Source of the DNA: Paenibacillus periandrae
GTDB taxonomy: Bacteria > Bacillota > Bacilli > Paenibacillales > NBRC-103111
Length of the DNA stretch: 64,000 nt
Assembly: GCF_022458865.1 (NCBI RefSeq)
Contig: NZ_JAJNMU010000010.1
Coordinates: 1 to 64,000 of the forward strand
Direction: 5' to 3'
The translations under genes and the position numbers were made by a program. This document shows positions 35,990 through 44,863 of the stretch, piece by piece (position 1 is the stretch's first letter; each line of letters starts with the position of its first letter). The notes beneath the pieces are model-generated. The model was not told the DNA's origin. It searched no databases and was given only the letters and a program-made list of their open reading frames with translations.

Positions 35990-36018
35990 AAAAAGGACTA
36001 CCAGCTGGCAGCCCCTTT
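35990..36018 (-). terminator. Terminator of the ACR3-like gene
   Basis: Arms AAAGG.CT.CCAG and CTGG.AG.CC.TTT form a hairpin followed on the minus strand by TTTTTCC, starting 11 bases past the transporter stop. Confidence 0.75.
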
Positions 36019-36028
36019 CGTTCTCAAA

Positions 36029-36997
36029 TTATGAATGATCACGAATGATATAACCGGGAATCATACGAATATAGATGAGCTCGCCTACCAATTCCACGAT
36101 CGTTTGGGTGACAATAACCGCAGCAACTAGTCCATCCAGCGGATCGGGTAATGCATAGGCAAACGGTAAGACAACCAATGAGTTGCGCGTACCTCCGCTA
36201 AATACGAGCGCACGGGAAGCGGCAACATCCAATCGAAACCATTTTGCAAGCTGTGCTGCGACAAAAGGCATAATGATCATAAAGGCGATATAAATCGGAA
36301 TTGCGTATTTTATGACATCATAATACTCATAGATTCGGCTGATCTGGGACGCCACAATGACAAAAAGCGTCAAAGCCATAAAGGGAACCGGAAGCCAAGC
36401 AGCTCCATCTAAAGTCAATTCTCCCCTTCTACTACGTGCGGCCCATAGCTGTGTACCTAGAGCAAGCAGAAGTGGAATCAGAATAAGTCCAATGAATGCT
36501 TCAAAAAAAGGCTCCAAATGGATAAATGGAACGGCTTGATCTCCGATAAAAAGCCATAGATACAAGGGCAGAAATAGCATTTGGGTAATAAAAAGAAAAG
36601 GAGTTGAGATCAGCATCAGCTTCTCGTTGCCGCGGCCAAGGTGAGTAAAGACGATAACATAGTCAATGCAGGGTGCTAAAAGCACGAGCATAACACCAAG
36701 CAATAGAGGCGGTTGATCAGGTAAAAGGCTAGTCAGCAGCCAGACCAATAAAGGCACAGCCGCATAGTTGGTAACAAGCAGGGCGTACATAAATCTACGA
36801 TTGGACAACGTTTCCTTTAAACGAAAAAAAGGAATTTGTGTGAACATGCTATATAGTAGAATCGCAATCACGATAGAGGTTACATGCCCAAAGGACGAAG
36901 AAAAAGCTGGCCACATCAAACCAATAGCTGCAGCTGCGATCAACGTAATCGCATAAATCCAGATTTGTTTTTGCTCGAGTGTCTCTCTGGTAACCAT
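36029..36997 (-). CDS. ACR3/bile-acid-symporter-family transporter (arsenite-efflux-like)
   Basis: 322-aa membrane protein with nine to ten hydrophobic segments. Segments such as LLAPCIDYVIVFTHLGRGN and SGGTRNSLVVLPFAYALP match the ACR3 branch of the BASS superfamily, where a Cys in the fourth helix region (here APCIDYV) is needed for arsenite transport. The GGGAGGG site is rather far from the ATG. No arsR, arsC or other arsenic gene adjoins it, so substrate identity is uncertain. Confidence 0.8.
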   Translation of the reverse strand: MVTRETLEQKQIWIYAITLIAAAAIGLMWPAFSSSFGHVTSIVIAILLYSMFTQIPFFRLKETLSNRRFMYALLVTNYAAVPLLVWLLTSLLPDQPPLLLGVMLVLLAPCIDYVIVFTHLGRGNEKLMLISTPFLFITQMLFLPLYLWLFIGDQAVPFIHLEPFFEAFIGLILIPLLLALGTQLWAARSRRGELTLDGAAWLPVPFMALTLFVIVASQISRIYEYYDVIKYAIPIYIAFMIIMPFVAAQLAKWFRLDVAASRALVFSGGTRNSLVVLPFAYALPDPLDGLVAAVIVTQTIVELVGELIYIRMIPGYIIRDHS

Positions 36998-37054
36998 AAT
37001 AGTATAAACGTCCCTCCCAGATCTCTAGATGCTATAACAAACATTAATAGTAGC

Positions 37055-37613
37055 TCAAATCATATCTTTTCCGCCATTAACGGGTACATATGAGCCTGTT
37101 ATAAAACCTGATTGTTCGCTAACATACAACGCAATCGCTTTAGCAATATCTTCAGGCTGTGCCACTCTTTTCAGTGGAGTCAAAGCAGTGATCGCTGCTC
37201 TGAACTGTTCAACTTGATCTTTAGAAGCTTCGGTTTCTACGGCTCCTGGTGAAATTACATTGGCAGTGATACCAAATTCGCCGAATTCCTGCGCTTGACC
37301 ATGTAATGTCCAGGAACGGCTTAACAACAAAAGGGATGTGGGCATTGCTCACTAAAATATCAATCCGTCCCCACTGATCAACAATTTGTTTTGTCATCAG
37401 TGCTACCTGTTCTGTGTTACACACATCCGCTTGAATTTTTATCGCTTCTCCGCCTTGCAGTTGAATTTCGTTGACTACTCGGTCGGCACTATCATGGTCA
37501 GATAAGTAGTTAATGGCTACTTGTATTCCAGAACCAGCTAACTCTTTCGCTGCAGCCGCACCAATCCCTCGTCCAGCCCCAGTAATCAACGCTACCTTTT
37601 TTTCCTTAATCAT
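37055..37613 (-). pseudogene. SDR-family oxidoreductase, broken by internal deletion and frameshift
   Basis: The start (GGAAGGAG, ATG at 37613) and N-terminal half are intact: TGAGRGIG, the second strand, and DILVSNAHIPF, where the usual NNAG is SNAH. After VVKPFLDITW the frame shifts, and the true C-terminal part (EFGITANVISPGAVETEASK to YVPVNGGKDMI) continues in another frame. About 60 residues that should hold the catalytic Ser and the YxxxK pair are missing. The gene spans about 186 codons instead of about 250, so it cannot encode an active enzyme. It sits behind a MarR gene, a common arrangement for an inducible reductase. Confidence 0.85.
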
Positions 37614-37636
37614 AAGACAATACTCCTTCCGCTCTT

Positions 37637-38062
37637 TTATTTAAGTTGATCGATCAGCTTATTTAACAAATGAGAGAAAGTGATTAATTCCTCTTCTGTA
37701 AAATTGCTGAGCACTTTGCCATCCATTTCTGTCCGCATATCTTCTAGCTGTTCCAATCTTTCGTAGCCCTTTGCGGTTAATTCGACATAAACATAGCGTT
37801 TATCATCTGCATCCTGGTTGGTCTGTACTAGCCCCGAAGCCTTCATCCGTTCAATCATCTTTGTAATATTTTGCTTCGTTACCAAAGTATTTTTGGTTAA
37901 ATCGCCTAAAGACGTTTTTTGAGGTTGAGCAATTGTGTCCAATATTAACCATTGTTGTACACTCGTGAGATCACACTTGGATGCTAATTTACCCCCCCAC
38001 CTTGAAAGTAAGTTGGATGCCTTAAAAGTATCTAGGATGATATCCATTTTTTCATTCTGCAT
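37637..38062 (-). CDS. MarR-family transcriptional regulator
   Basis: 141-aa winged-helix repressor (LGDLTKNTLVTKQNITKMIERM recognition region, wing DDKRYVYVELTAKG). It is the first gene of a two-gene unit with the broken SDR, which was probably its target. A palindrome at 38089-38102 in front of it is the likely autoregulatory site. MarR proteins respond to phenolic, oxidant or electrophile signals; the ligand here is unknown. Confidence 0.88.
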   Translation of the reverse strand: MQNEKMDIILDTFKASNLLSRWGGKLASKCDLTSVQQWLILDTIAQPQKTSLGDLTKNTLVTKQNITKMIERMKASGLVQTNQDADDKRYVYVELTAKGYERLEQLEDMRTEMDGKVLSNFTEEELITFSHLLNKLIDQLK

Positions 38063-38088
38063 TTACTCTACACATACCTTTCTATATA

Positions 38089-38102
38089 GTCAACTAGTTT
38101 AC
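38089..38102. promoter_or_regulatory. Palindrome upstream of the MarR gene, candidate operator
   Basis: GTCAACTAGTTTAC is a 14-base near-perfect dyad centred on AACTAGTT, about 27 bases upstream of the MarR start codon, where an autoregulatory repressor would bind. MarR sites are commonly dyads of this length. Confidence 0.5.
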
Positions 38103-38179
38103 AGTATATCATAAATGTATGATGGATATGATAAATAAGCAAAACTATTACTTATCAAAGAACATAATTAAATCTGGCA

Positions 38180-38407
38180 ATGATTGTCCTGGGGATTGCA
38201 GCCATTTGGGTAGCAGTTCAATTGAACACTCCTCATCCATTTCGGCGCAGGAACGCCATTGTATTTTCTGTGATCCTTATCTTGCTGCGGATCATCGAGT
38301 TCAGCGTCTGGCACAGCATTGGGTTTTTACTTGGTGTTATCCTGCCGATACTCGTGATATGGAGACTCAACAGCGCAGAGGCAAAATCATGGTTTGGTTT
38401 GCGTTGA
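38180..38407 (+). CDS. Possible 75-aa small membrane protein
   Basis: The frame encodes two to three hydrophobic stretches (IVLGIAAIWVAVQ, NAIVFSVILILLRIIEF, IGFLLGVILPILVIWRL) with a basic loop PFRRRN. This composition is typical of a real membrane protein, but no ribosome site precedes the ATG. It may be a remnant of a longer gene in this decayed zone. Family not recognised. Confidence 0.4.
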   Translation: MIVLGIAAIWVAVQLNTPHPFRRRNAIVFSVILILLRIIEFSVWHSIGFLLGVILPILVIWRLNSAEAKSWFGLR

Positions 38408-38587
38408 CGCCCTAAAGCGAGTCATTTTCGAAAATATGTACAAAACCTCCACATCTACGATAAAAGTAGGAAATGGAGGTTCTTTGGTTTGTTCATAGTT
38501 TCTATAAATTATAGACGGTTGATCATAGTTACTGCTTTTCCGAAAATCCAAAAAAAGGTAAGATGTTTTTATCCGAACTATCGAGGA

Positions 38588-39301
38588 GTGGACAATATAA
38601 CTTCAAAAATACTCATTGTCGAAGATGACCGGGAGATTCACGAATTGCTGGCCAGTTATTTACAAAAAGAAGGCTACGAAACGACATCCGCCTACAACGG
38701 AAAAGAGGCAATCAGCCTCTTAACACAAACACAATTTCAAATCCTCATTTTGGATCTGATGATCCCTGAGATTGACGGTTATGAAGTACTCCGCCGCGTA
38801 CGAGAAACACAAAATATTCCTGTACTGATCCTGTCTGCAAAAGGAGAAGAGGTGGACAAAATCATCGGACTTGGGCTCGGTGCGGACGATTATTTAACAA
38901 AGCCTTTTGGGCTTGGAGAGCTGTCCGCGAGGATCAAGGCTATGCTTCGACGTTATGTCTACTTTAACAATAGTACAAAAGACGATCCCTCGTCCGTGTT
39001 GACCCATGGCGATCTTACGATCAATTTACATACCTATGAAGTCGCGTCACGAACCGGTAAAATAACGCTGACCTCCAAAGAATTTGAAATATTAAAGTTG
39101 TTTCTCTCCAAACCTTCCCGGGTCTTCACGAAGGCGCAAATTTTTCAAGCCGTCTGGAAGGAAGACTGTATGTCTGATGATAACACGGTCATGGTGCATA
39201 TCCGCCGTCTTCGCACTAAAATTGAGCTGAATCCGTCTCAGCCGGAATATATTCAAACGGTTTGGGGAATTGGATACAAACTCGGGGAGGCTGCTAACTG
39301 A
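38588..39301 (+). CDS. OmpR-family response regulator
   Basis: Receiver domain with VEDDREIHELL, phospho-acceptor Asp in ILDLMIPEIDGYEVLRR and the conserved Lys in DDYLTKPFG, then a winged-helix DNA-binding domain (SRVFTKAQIFQAVWKEDCMSDDN, VWGIGYKL). The usual length of about 237 aa is given by the GTG at 38588, which has GAGGA immediately in front; the longer upstream frame has no domain, so the exact start is uncertain. It overlaps the kinase start by one base and is followed by an ABC exporter, the arrangement of bacteriocin/lantibiotic response modules. Confidence 0.88.
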   Translation: MDNITSKILIVEDDREIHELLASYLQKEGYETTSAYNGKEAISLLTQTQFQILILDLMIPEIDGYEVLRRVRETQNIPVLILSAKGEEVDKIIGLGLGADDYLTKPFGLGELSARIKAMLRRYVYFNNSTKDDPSSVLTHGDLTINLHTYEVASRTGKITLTSKEFEILKLFLSKPSRVFTKAQIFQAVWKEDCMSDDNTVMVHIRRLRTKIELNPSQPEYIQTVWGIGYKLGEAAN

Positions 39302-40236
39302 TGTTCACGTACATCCAGACTATCATCACCGTTATTTTGCTTGCTGCAAGCAGCTTACTTGTTATTCGACAGTGGCATTTCAAACGGCAATTAGCGATCG
39401 TGACCTCCCGTATCGAAGAGATACGCAATGGCAGCAGCAATCAGAGAGTCCGTATCTCCACCACGAAGAAATCTCTGAACGAGCTCGGAGGCAGCATGAA
39501 CCGACTCATCGATGACTTTCAGCGAAGCATGGAGAAGGTCAACTGGCTGGAAAGCGAACGAAAAAAAATGATTACCCATCTCTCCCACGATTTACGAACA
39601 CCGCTAACAGCCATTCTAGGCTACGTAGAATTCATGCAGACAGATAGAACCCTTACAGAAGCTACACGACAGCATTACCTCCAAATCATCTCCTCTAAGG
39701 GGAACAAGCTGGAAGCTTTGATACGAGATTTCTTCGAGCTTTCCAAACTGGAGGCCGATGATGAACTATTGAACACTGAGAGAATCAACATCATTGACAA
39801 AATACAAGAAGCGATACTTTCCTTCTATCATCAGTTTCAGCTCGTACAATTGAGTCCACATCTGCAGCTTCCCGAACACCCCATTTACGTTTGGGGAAAT
39901 GGGCACAGCATAGATCGGATTATGAACAATCTGCTGTCCAATTCGCTTCGTTATGGAGTGGAAGGTGGAATGATCGGCATTAGTGTCCGGGAAGAGGATG
40001 AACGCGTATGGATTGATGTTTGGGATCAAGGCCAAGGAATTTCAGAGACAGATTTGCCGCATATATTCGAGCGCCTTTATACGGGCAAAGCATCCAGAAA
40101 TGCTGTGCAGCAAGGGAATGGACTGGGCCTGACGATCACCAAAAAATTAGTTGAGAAACAGCAAGGTGAAATTCATGTCGATAGCATCCCAAATCAAAAA
40201 ACCAGTTTTTCCTTCTATTTGCCCAAGGCGACTTAA
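39301..40236 (+). CDS. Sensor histidine kinase
   Basis: 311-aa kinase: one N-terminal membrane helix (residues about 5-22), a short HAMP-like linker, the dimerisation box HLSHDLRTPLTAILGYVEFM with His at about residue 94, N-box NNLLSNSLRYG, G1 DVWDQGQG and G2 GNGLGLTI. It has no extracellular sensor domain, so it probably senses within the membrane or through the neighbouring ABC transporter, as in Bce-like systems. Its start overlaps the response-regulator stop (TGATG). Confidence 0.88.
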   Translation: MFTYIQTIITVILLAASSLLVIRQWHFKRQLAIVTSRIEEIRNGSSNQRVRISTTKKSLNELGGSMNRLIDDFQRSMEKVNWLESERKKMITHLSHDLRTPLTAILGYVEFMQTDRTLTEATRQHYLQIISSKGNKLEALIRDFFELSKLEADDELLNTERINIIDKIQEAILSFYHQFQLVQLSPHLQLPEHPIYVWGNGHSIDRIMNNLLSNSLRYGVEGGMIGISVREEDERVWIDVWDQGQGISETDLPHIFERLYTGKASRNAVQQGNGLGLTITKKLVEKQQGEIHVDSIPNQKTSFSFYLPKAT

Positions 40237-40354
40237 GAAAAATGTAAGGAATAATTAATTAGGATGTAAATTGTATTCTATATAATTAAAACCACCAAGA
40301 TGATGACTTACGAAGTCATTTTGCTATGCAAAACTTATAGGGGGTTCGAAACAA

Positions 40355-41275
40355 GTGGAAACCATTTTGCAAACAAGCGGCCTCACCAAAAAGTATAAAG
40401 ATCACACAGCGGTCGACTGTATTAACATTTCCTTGAAAAAAGGAGAAATTTACGGTTTTCTCGGCCAGAACGGGGCTGGTAAAACGACGACGATTCGTAT
40501 GATTATGGGTCTCATCCAGCCCACATCAGGCCAGATCGAACTGTTCGGGCAGACCTTGGAGTCGGGGCGCAGAGCCGCTTTTGAACGCATCGGCTCGATG
40601 ATTGAAATACCCGGCTTTTATCCCAATCTGACTGCCGCCGAGAACCTGGACATCCACCGCCGAATGATGGGCATGGGGAACATGGAAAGCATTGAACATT
40701 CACTGGAGCAAGCAGGTTTGCTGGACGTTCGCAACAAGCGAGTAAAAAGCTTCTCGCTTGGAATGAAGCAGCGTCTTGGCATAGCCCGTTCTCTACTGCA
40801 TCATCCAGAGCTGCTTATCCTCGATGAGCCGACAAACGGTTTGGACCCTGTTGGAATAAAGGAAGTACGCAATTTAATTATTGAGTTGGCATCTAAACGC
40901 AATATTGCTGTTTTAGTATCGAGCCATATTTTAAGTGAGGTTCAACAGATGGCTACGGTACTTGGCATTATTCATAACGGAAAATTAGTGGAGGAAATTG
41001 AACAACAAGCGCTGCAGATGAGAAACAGACATTGTGTGGAGTATAAGGTAAGCAATGATCGTCAGACAGTTATGCTGCTGGAGCAGAAGCTGGGCATTCA
41101 AGACTACTCCGTTCCCGAACCGGGCATTGTCAGGGTGTTCGAACAGCTATCAGAATCGGCTATGATCAATCGAACACTTGTTAATAACGGCATAGATGTG
41201 TGCGAAATTACGATGCTGCGTGAAACATTGGAGGATTATTTCCTTAGCCTGACGGGGGGTGCTCGGAGTGCTTAA
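40355..41275 (+). CDS. ABC transporter ATPase, bacitracin/lantibiotic-export type
   Basis: 306-aa ATPase of the BcrA/NatA group: Walker A GQNGAGKTT at residues about 36-44, signature FSLGMKQRLGIARSLL, Walker B LLILDEPTNGLDPVG, and SSHIL. A C-terminal regulatory extension of about 90 residues follows. GTG start behind GGGGG. It precedes and overlaps a six-helix permease. With the two-component pair upstream this forms a peptide-antibiotic resistance module. Confidence 0.9.
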   Translation: METILQTSGLTKKYKDHTAVDCINISLKKGEIYGFLGQNGAGKTTTIRMIMGLIQPTSGQIELFGQTLESGRRAAFERIGSMIEIPGFYPNLTAAENLDIHRRMMGMGNMESIEHSLEQAGLLDVRNKRVKSFSLGMKQRLGIARSLLHHPELLILDEPTNGLDPVGIKEVRNLIIELASKRNIAVLVSSHILSEVQQMATVLGIIHNGKLVEEIEQQALQMRNRHCVEYKVSNDRQTVMLLEQKLGIQDYSVPEPGIVRVFEQLSESAMINRTLVNNGIDVCEITMLRETLEDYFLSLTGGARSA

Positions 41276-42020
41276 TATTATGTATACCGAATTACTGAAA
41301 CTTAAACGCTCCAACATTCTCTGGTTAACGATCATTGGCGCTGTACTGCCTGCGTTAATCACCACATTCGGTGAATTCAAGGACATGAATTGGACCAATC
41401 TGTTAAATAACAATCTTCTGTTTCTCAACGTAATGATTGGTCCGATGTTATTATCGATGCTAGCAGGATATGTGGTGGTCCGGGAATACAATGATAATAC
41501 GGTTAATCAGCTTTTCGTATATCCTCATCGTCGCGTCACGATTTTGTTTGCAAAAATGGTTGTTGTTCTGCTTCTATCGCTTACGGTATCTGCCCTTAAT
41601 TATTCATTGATTTGGTTGTCGGGCAGCTTAATAGGCCATCAACCGATTACAGCCGATCTCTTCTGGAAATATACCAATGCGTATTTGTGGATGTTTGTGC
41701 TGCAGGCTCTGCTTATCCCGATTATGATGACAGCCGGGATTGTTGGAAAAAGCTTCATCCCTCCGGTTGTGCTCGGAATTGTCGCTATCCTCATTAATAT
41801 GATGGCGATTCAGGGAGTTGAGGACCATTTTCCGGAACGTATCACTTTTGTAAGCTACTTTCCATTCGGTTCTGCAATCATTCATTTGCTTGATTTGATT
41901 AAATCAAATGTGGATATTGATGTTCTCAACCCTTTATATCCCAGTGGATTAAGCTTTGTCTTATTTTTTATTTTCAATGCGCTCTATTACACGAAGTCCG
42001 AGGTTCATAGCGGTTCTTGA
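41268..42020 (+). CDS. ABC-2-type permease of peptide-antibiotic exporter
   Basis: About 250-aa membrane subunit with six hydrophobic segments, beginning MYTELLKLKRSNILWLTIIG, a start typical of BcrB/lantibiotic-immunity (MutE/EpiE-like) permeases. GTG at 41268 is taken as start (GGGGGGTG upstream); the ATG at 41280 is also possible. It overlaps the ATPase gene. It exports or expels membrane-active peptides together with 40355-41275. Confidence 0.85.
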   Translation: MLNIMYTELLKLKRSNILWLTIIGAVLPALITTFGEFKDMNWTNLLNNNLLFLNVMIGPMLLSMLAGYVVVREYNDNTVNQLFVYPHRRVTILFAKMVVVLLLSLTVSALNYSLIWLSGSLIGHQPITADLFWKYTNAYLWMFVLQALLIPIMMTAGIVGKSFIPPVVLGIVAILINMMAIQGVEDHFPERITFVSYFPFGSAIIHLLDLIKSNVDIDVLNPLYPSGLSFVLFFIFNALYYTKSEVHSGS

Positions 42021-42108
42021 TATCTTAGTTACATGACATTGAGCCTACTCCCACTGCCTTCAATTAATTCCTATAACTAATTATTCGTCATGGAATGAGG
42101 AACATTGT

Positions 42109-42282
42109 ATGATACAAAAAGCAACGTTTGCGGGCGGCTGCTTCTGGTGTATGGTAAGTCCATTTGAAGAACAACCGGGAATTCTCGGCATTTTGTCCGG
42201 ATATATGGGCGGCAATGTGGAGAATCCTCCGGCCGCAATGCCATTATCGAAAAATACTGGAGTAAAAAGTAGCGCTTCATAA
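42109..42282 (+). pseudogene. msrA: Peptide methionine sulfoxide reductase MsrA, internal deletion
   Basis: The frame opens with the MsrA N-terminus, including the catalytic motif AGGCFWC, and runs to [15 protein letters not shown]. The bases 42243-42272 then read IIEKYWSKK and a stop in a different frame, a typical MsrA C-terminal end. So the gene has kept both ends but lost roughly 110-130 internal codons and shifted frame. The 57-residue product of the open frame cannot be a working reductase. A terminator still follows at 42289. Confidence 0.85.
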
Positions 42283-42288
42283 CGTTTT

Positions 42289-42325
42289 AAGGCGACCACC
42301 GGAATTGTTGGCCGCCTTTCTTATT
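42289..42325 (+). terminator. Terminator of the msrA remnant
   Basis: AAGGCG.CC (42289-42297) pairs with GG.CGCCTT (42310-42318), followed by TTCTTATTT. It lies seven bases past the stop codon. Confidence 0.75.
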
Positions 42326-42344
42326 TACTTCGAACCCAAAAATT

Positions 42345-42758
42345 TTAAGACATCAAATCGTGCTCACGATGACAGCAACAACTCACAATTGCTTTTAAAT
42401 ATTCCGTTAAACCATTACTTGCTATGTAAATTGAACAATTATTCTCTTTTAAAAAACTGAAAACTTCCTTTACATTCGGATATAAAGCACCCTTCCCACT
42501 ACTTATATTTTCAACTAATCTTGCGAGAAAATAAGCATCCGTTTGCTCTCTTTCTTCAATGGAATGATTAGGCAACAAGGCCTCCCATACTTTGGGTAAA
42601 GGTACACCCATAATTTCACGGTATTTATCAATAGGGGTTGCTGCATCCCATTTGTTTAGTGACCGTAACTGATTAAAAGCATCCTCAAGTGATAACTCTA
42701 AAATTGTATCTGTTTGAAATAGTGTCCCATCCATATCAAAGATTAGTGAATGCAGCAT
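42345..42758 (-). CDS. HAD-superfamily hydrolase, truncated at the C-terminus
   Basis: 137 aa beginning LIFDMDGTLFQTD (HAD motif I with nucleophile Asp) with motif II at SIYIASNG. The helical cap is present, but the reading frame ends soon after YLKAIV with an unrelated tail (SCCCHREHDLMS). Motifs III and IV (Lys and the acidic pair) are missing; family members are normally about 210-220 aa. AGGGGG precedes the ATG. Probably inactive, a gene remnant in the decayed zone. Confidence 0.75.
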   Translation of the reverse strand: MLHSLIFDMDGTLFQTDTILELSLEDAFNQLRSLNKWDAATPIDKYREIMGVPLPKVWEALLPNHSIEEREQTDAYFLARLVENISSGKGALYPNVKEVFSFLKENNCSIYIASNGLTEYLKAIVSCCCHREHDLMS

Positions 42759-42805
42759 GGTTCTTTCCCCCTAATTTTATATAAAACCTTCATTGGCATG
42801 CCCAC

Positions 42806-43534
42806 TTATAATTTTCGTGCTTTTACTATAAGAAAATGCGGGTTCGTCGAAAGACGATCATACCAACGTCTATACCAATCCATCGCCTCCGGTTGGTCTT
42901 TGAATTGTATATCGGGCTGCGGTTCCACGATTTGGTCAATTACAAACTGTGCTGATGTCACGTTAAGTATTTCTTGAAGAGGTCTTCTGTAAAATGTAAC
43001 CTCCACGGGTCCAGACTCCTGTTTGTTCCAAGTTTCCTTCAATAGCTCATGAGCGAAATAATCCGGTCTTTCAAAGTGCTTAAAGTCCATAAAAGGGTGA
43101 TGTACGGAGAAAGTCAGGCAGCCCCCTGGTTTCAGGATACGATGGAATTCACGAAAGGTGGGTGCCCAGTCATCGATATAGTGAAGTGTCAAAGAACTAA
43201 CAATCAGGTTGAATGTCTCGTTATGGAACGGAAGCGTTTCAGTCAAATCACAAGTGAATACCGCTGTCTCTGAACCGACTCGTCTTTTACAAGCTTCTAC
43301 CATGGCAGGACTTAAATCAACAGACGTAACCTGTGAACCCCGTTTGATAAATTGCTCCGTATACCAGCCTGCAGCACAGCCCGCATCCAGAACTACAAGA
43401 TCAGTCATATCACTTGGCATAAGCTTCATCATCGCCGGTCGTTCATAATAAGCGTTATGCCCACTCTCCAGATCAACATGTAATTCATAGTCTTTAGCAA
43501 GCTTTTCATAAGCTTCGAGAACCTTTTCCTTCAT
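42806..43534 (-). CDS. Class I SAM-dependent methyltransferase
   Basis: 242-aa Methyltransf_11/25-type protein with the SAM site VVLDAGCAAGWYTEQFIKRG, acidic VTSVDLSPAMVEA, and the post-motif LIVSSLTLHYIDDW. GGAAGGTG precedes the ATG. It resembles ubiquinone/menaquinone-methyltransferase-like proteins of unknown target. It stands alone on the minus strand beside the HAD remnant and appears intact. Confidence 0.85.
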   Translation of the reverse strand: MKEKVLEAYEKLAKDYELHVDLESGHNAYYERPAMMKLMPSDMTDLVVLDAGCAAGWYTEQFIKRGSQVTSVDLSPAMVEACKRRVGSETAVFTCDLTETLPFHNETFNLIVSSLTLHYIDDWAPTFREFHRILKPGGCLTFSVHHPFMDFKHFERPDYFAHELLKETWNKQESGPVEVTFYRRPLQEILNVTSAQFVIDQIVEPQPDIQFKDQPEAMDWYRRWYDRLSTNPHFLIVKARKL

Positions 43535-43701
43535 TTAGCTTCGCACCTTCCACCTATTAGTTTGCATTCCTCTTATGTTAACGAATTCCACATTTAAACT
43601 AATATTCCTTGTTAATGTGTACAAAAAGGCACTTGACGAACCGCCTCTTCACTCATATAGTTATGCAAATATCTAATTGATGACAAAAAAAGAAGGATGG
43701 A

Positions 43702-44260
43702 TTGACGTGTTATTTCTCGGTCGCTTTTACAGCAGCCGCCAATTCCGTAAGCAAAGAACAAGTTCCACAAGCCATATCCAAAGTATTCATGGGCGTAACT
43801 GCCGGGATGGTCATTGGTACACCTATTACGTCTTTAATCGCGGACGTCATGTCGCTTGGAGCCTCACTCTGGTTTTTTGCTGTAGTCAATGCGATCGCAT
43901 TCGTAGCCATTCTCACTTTTGTTCCATCAATGCAGGTTAAGGAAAAACTATCCTACGGGGCTCAGCTCGGCGTTTTGAAAAGACCTCTGGTCTGGTTAAG
44001 CATAGCGACTGTCATTTTCTTGAACTTATCGATGTATGCCGTCTACAGTATTTTTTGCTGAGTATCTGGATACCGTGTCTCACATGAATGGCAAACAAAT
44101 CAGCTTAATGCTGGTATTATTCGGTGTAACCGGCATGGTAGGCAATCTATTGGCCGGTAAGCTGCTAAGCAATAAAGCGATCACAACCGCAATCGTGTTT
44201 CAATTTGTGTTCGGAGTCAATTCAATCAATGTCTCAAACATGGATAATAGTAGGAGTTAA
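43702..44260 (+). pseudogene. MFS efflux transporter, fragment in two frames
   Basis: Bases 43702-44061 encode a middle portion of an MFS drug-efflux protein (FTAAANSVSKEQVPQAISKV, GVTAGMVIGTPITSLIADV). The sequence then continues in another frame from about 44040 ([39 protein letters not shown]). The first three membrane segments, the start region and the last segments are absent. It is a frameshifted, doubly truncated remnant. Confidence 0.8.
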
Positions 44261-44462
44261 TGGAGGGTCGATAATCACGACCTGTACGGGGGAAATCTTG
44301 AATCAAATATGGTATGATAACATAATCATAGTTGCTTTTGCTGCCAGGCTCTGTGTTAACCAAGCAAGATGCTTCCTACATTATAACGAAGAGCGACAGA
44401 CAATATATATACCGAAGTTTTCAAGCCAAAATAATATGTCACAGAAAAGGAGAAACATGTGT

Positions 44463-44741
44463 ATGACGACCTTATCAGACCAACAGTTCGCGAGGATATC
44501 CCGCGCCTTGGCCGAACCTCGACGTTATCAAATGCTTAAAGAAATTGGAGCATCCAAAGAGCCTCTGCCTTGCAGTACGCTGCATGAGTCCCATAATGTA
44601 AGCGCCGCGACCATTTCCCATCATATCAAAGAATTGGAGACGGCAGATTTGGTTCAATGCATTCGCGAAGGCAAGTTCATGAGTCTCGTCCTCCAACATG
44701 ACGTTCTGCGCGCTTATTTGGATAAGCTTGCGGAAATATAA
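44463..44741 (+). CDS. ArsR-family transcriptional regulator
   Basis: 92-aa winged-HTH repressor ([19 protein letters not shown], then [20 protein letters not shown]). ATG at 44463 has AAAGGAG ten bases upstream; another ATG at 44457 is closer to it. The long upstream frame is not coding. No metal-binding Cys pair of the arsenic type is seen (there is a lone Cys in LPCSTL). It probably regulated the MFS gene that is now broken, or the AHSA1 protein that converges with it. Confidence 0.82.
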   Translation: MTTLSDQQFARISRALAEPRRYQMLKEIGASKEPLPCSTLHESHNVSAATISHHIKELETADLVQCIREGKFMSLVLQHDVLRAYLDKLAEI

Positions 44742-44804
44742 GAACGGTTCTTCCACATAAAAGTGAGAAGGCTTATGTAATCGTATTCAGTAATTCTATA
44801 AATT

Positions 44805-44848
44805 CAACGGTAGCCAAGGACAACGTAATAAAGTCCAGACTACCGTTG
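44805..44848. terminator. Hairpin between convergent ArsR and AHSA1 genes
   Basis: CAACGGTAG (44805-44813) pairs with CTACCGTTG (44840-44848), with an inner GGAC/GTCC stem. It lies 16 bases past the AHSA1 stop. T-tracts are absent, so it may be a weak terminator or a structural element. Confidence 0.45.
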
Positions 44849-44863
44849 CACATGGAACCAACC

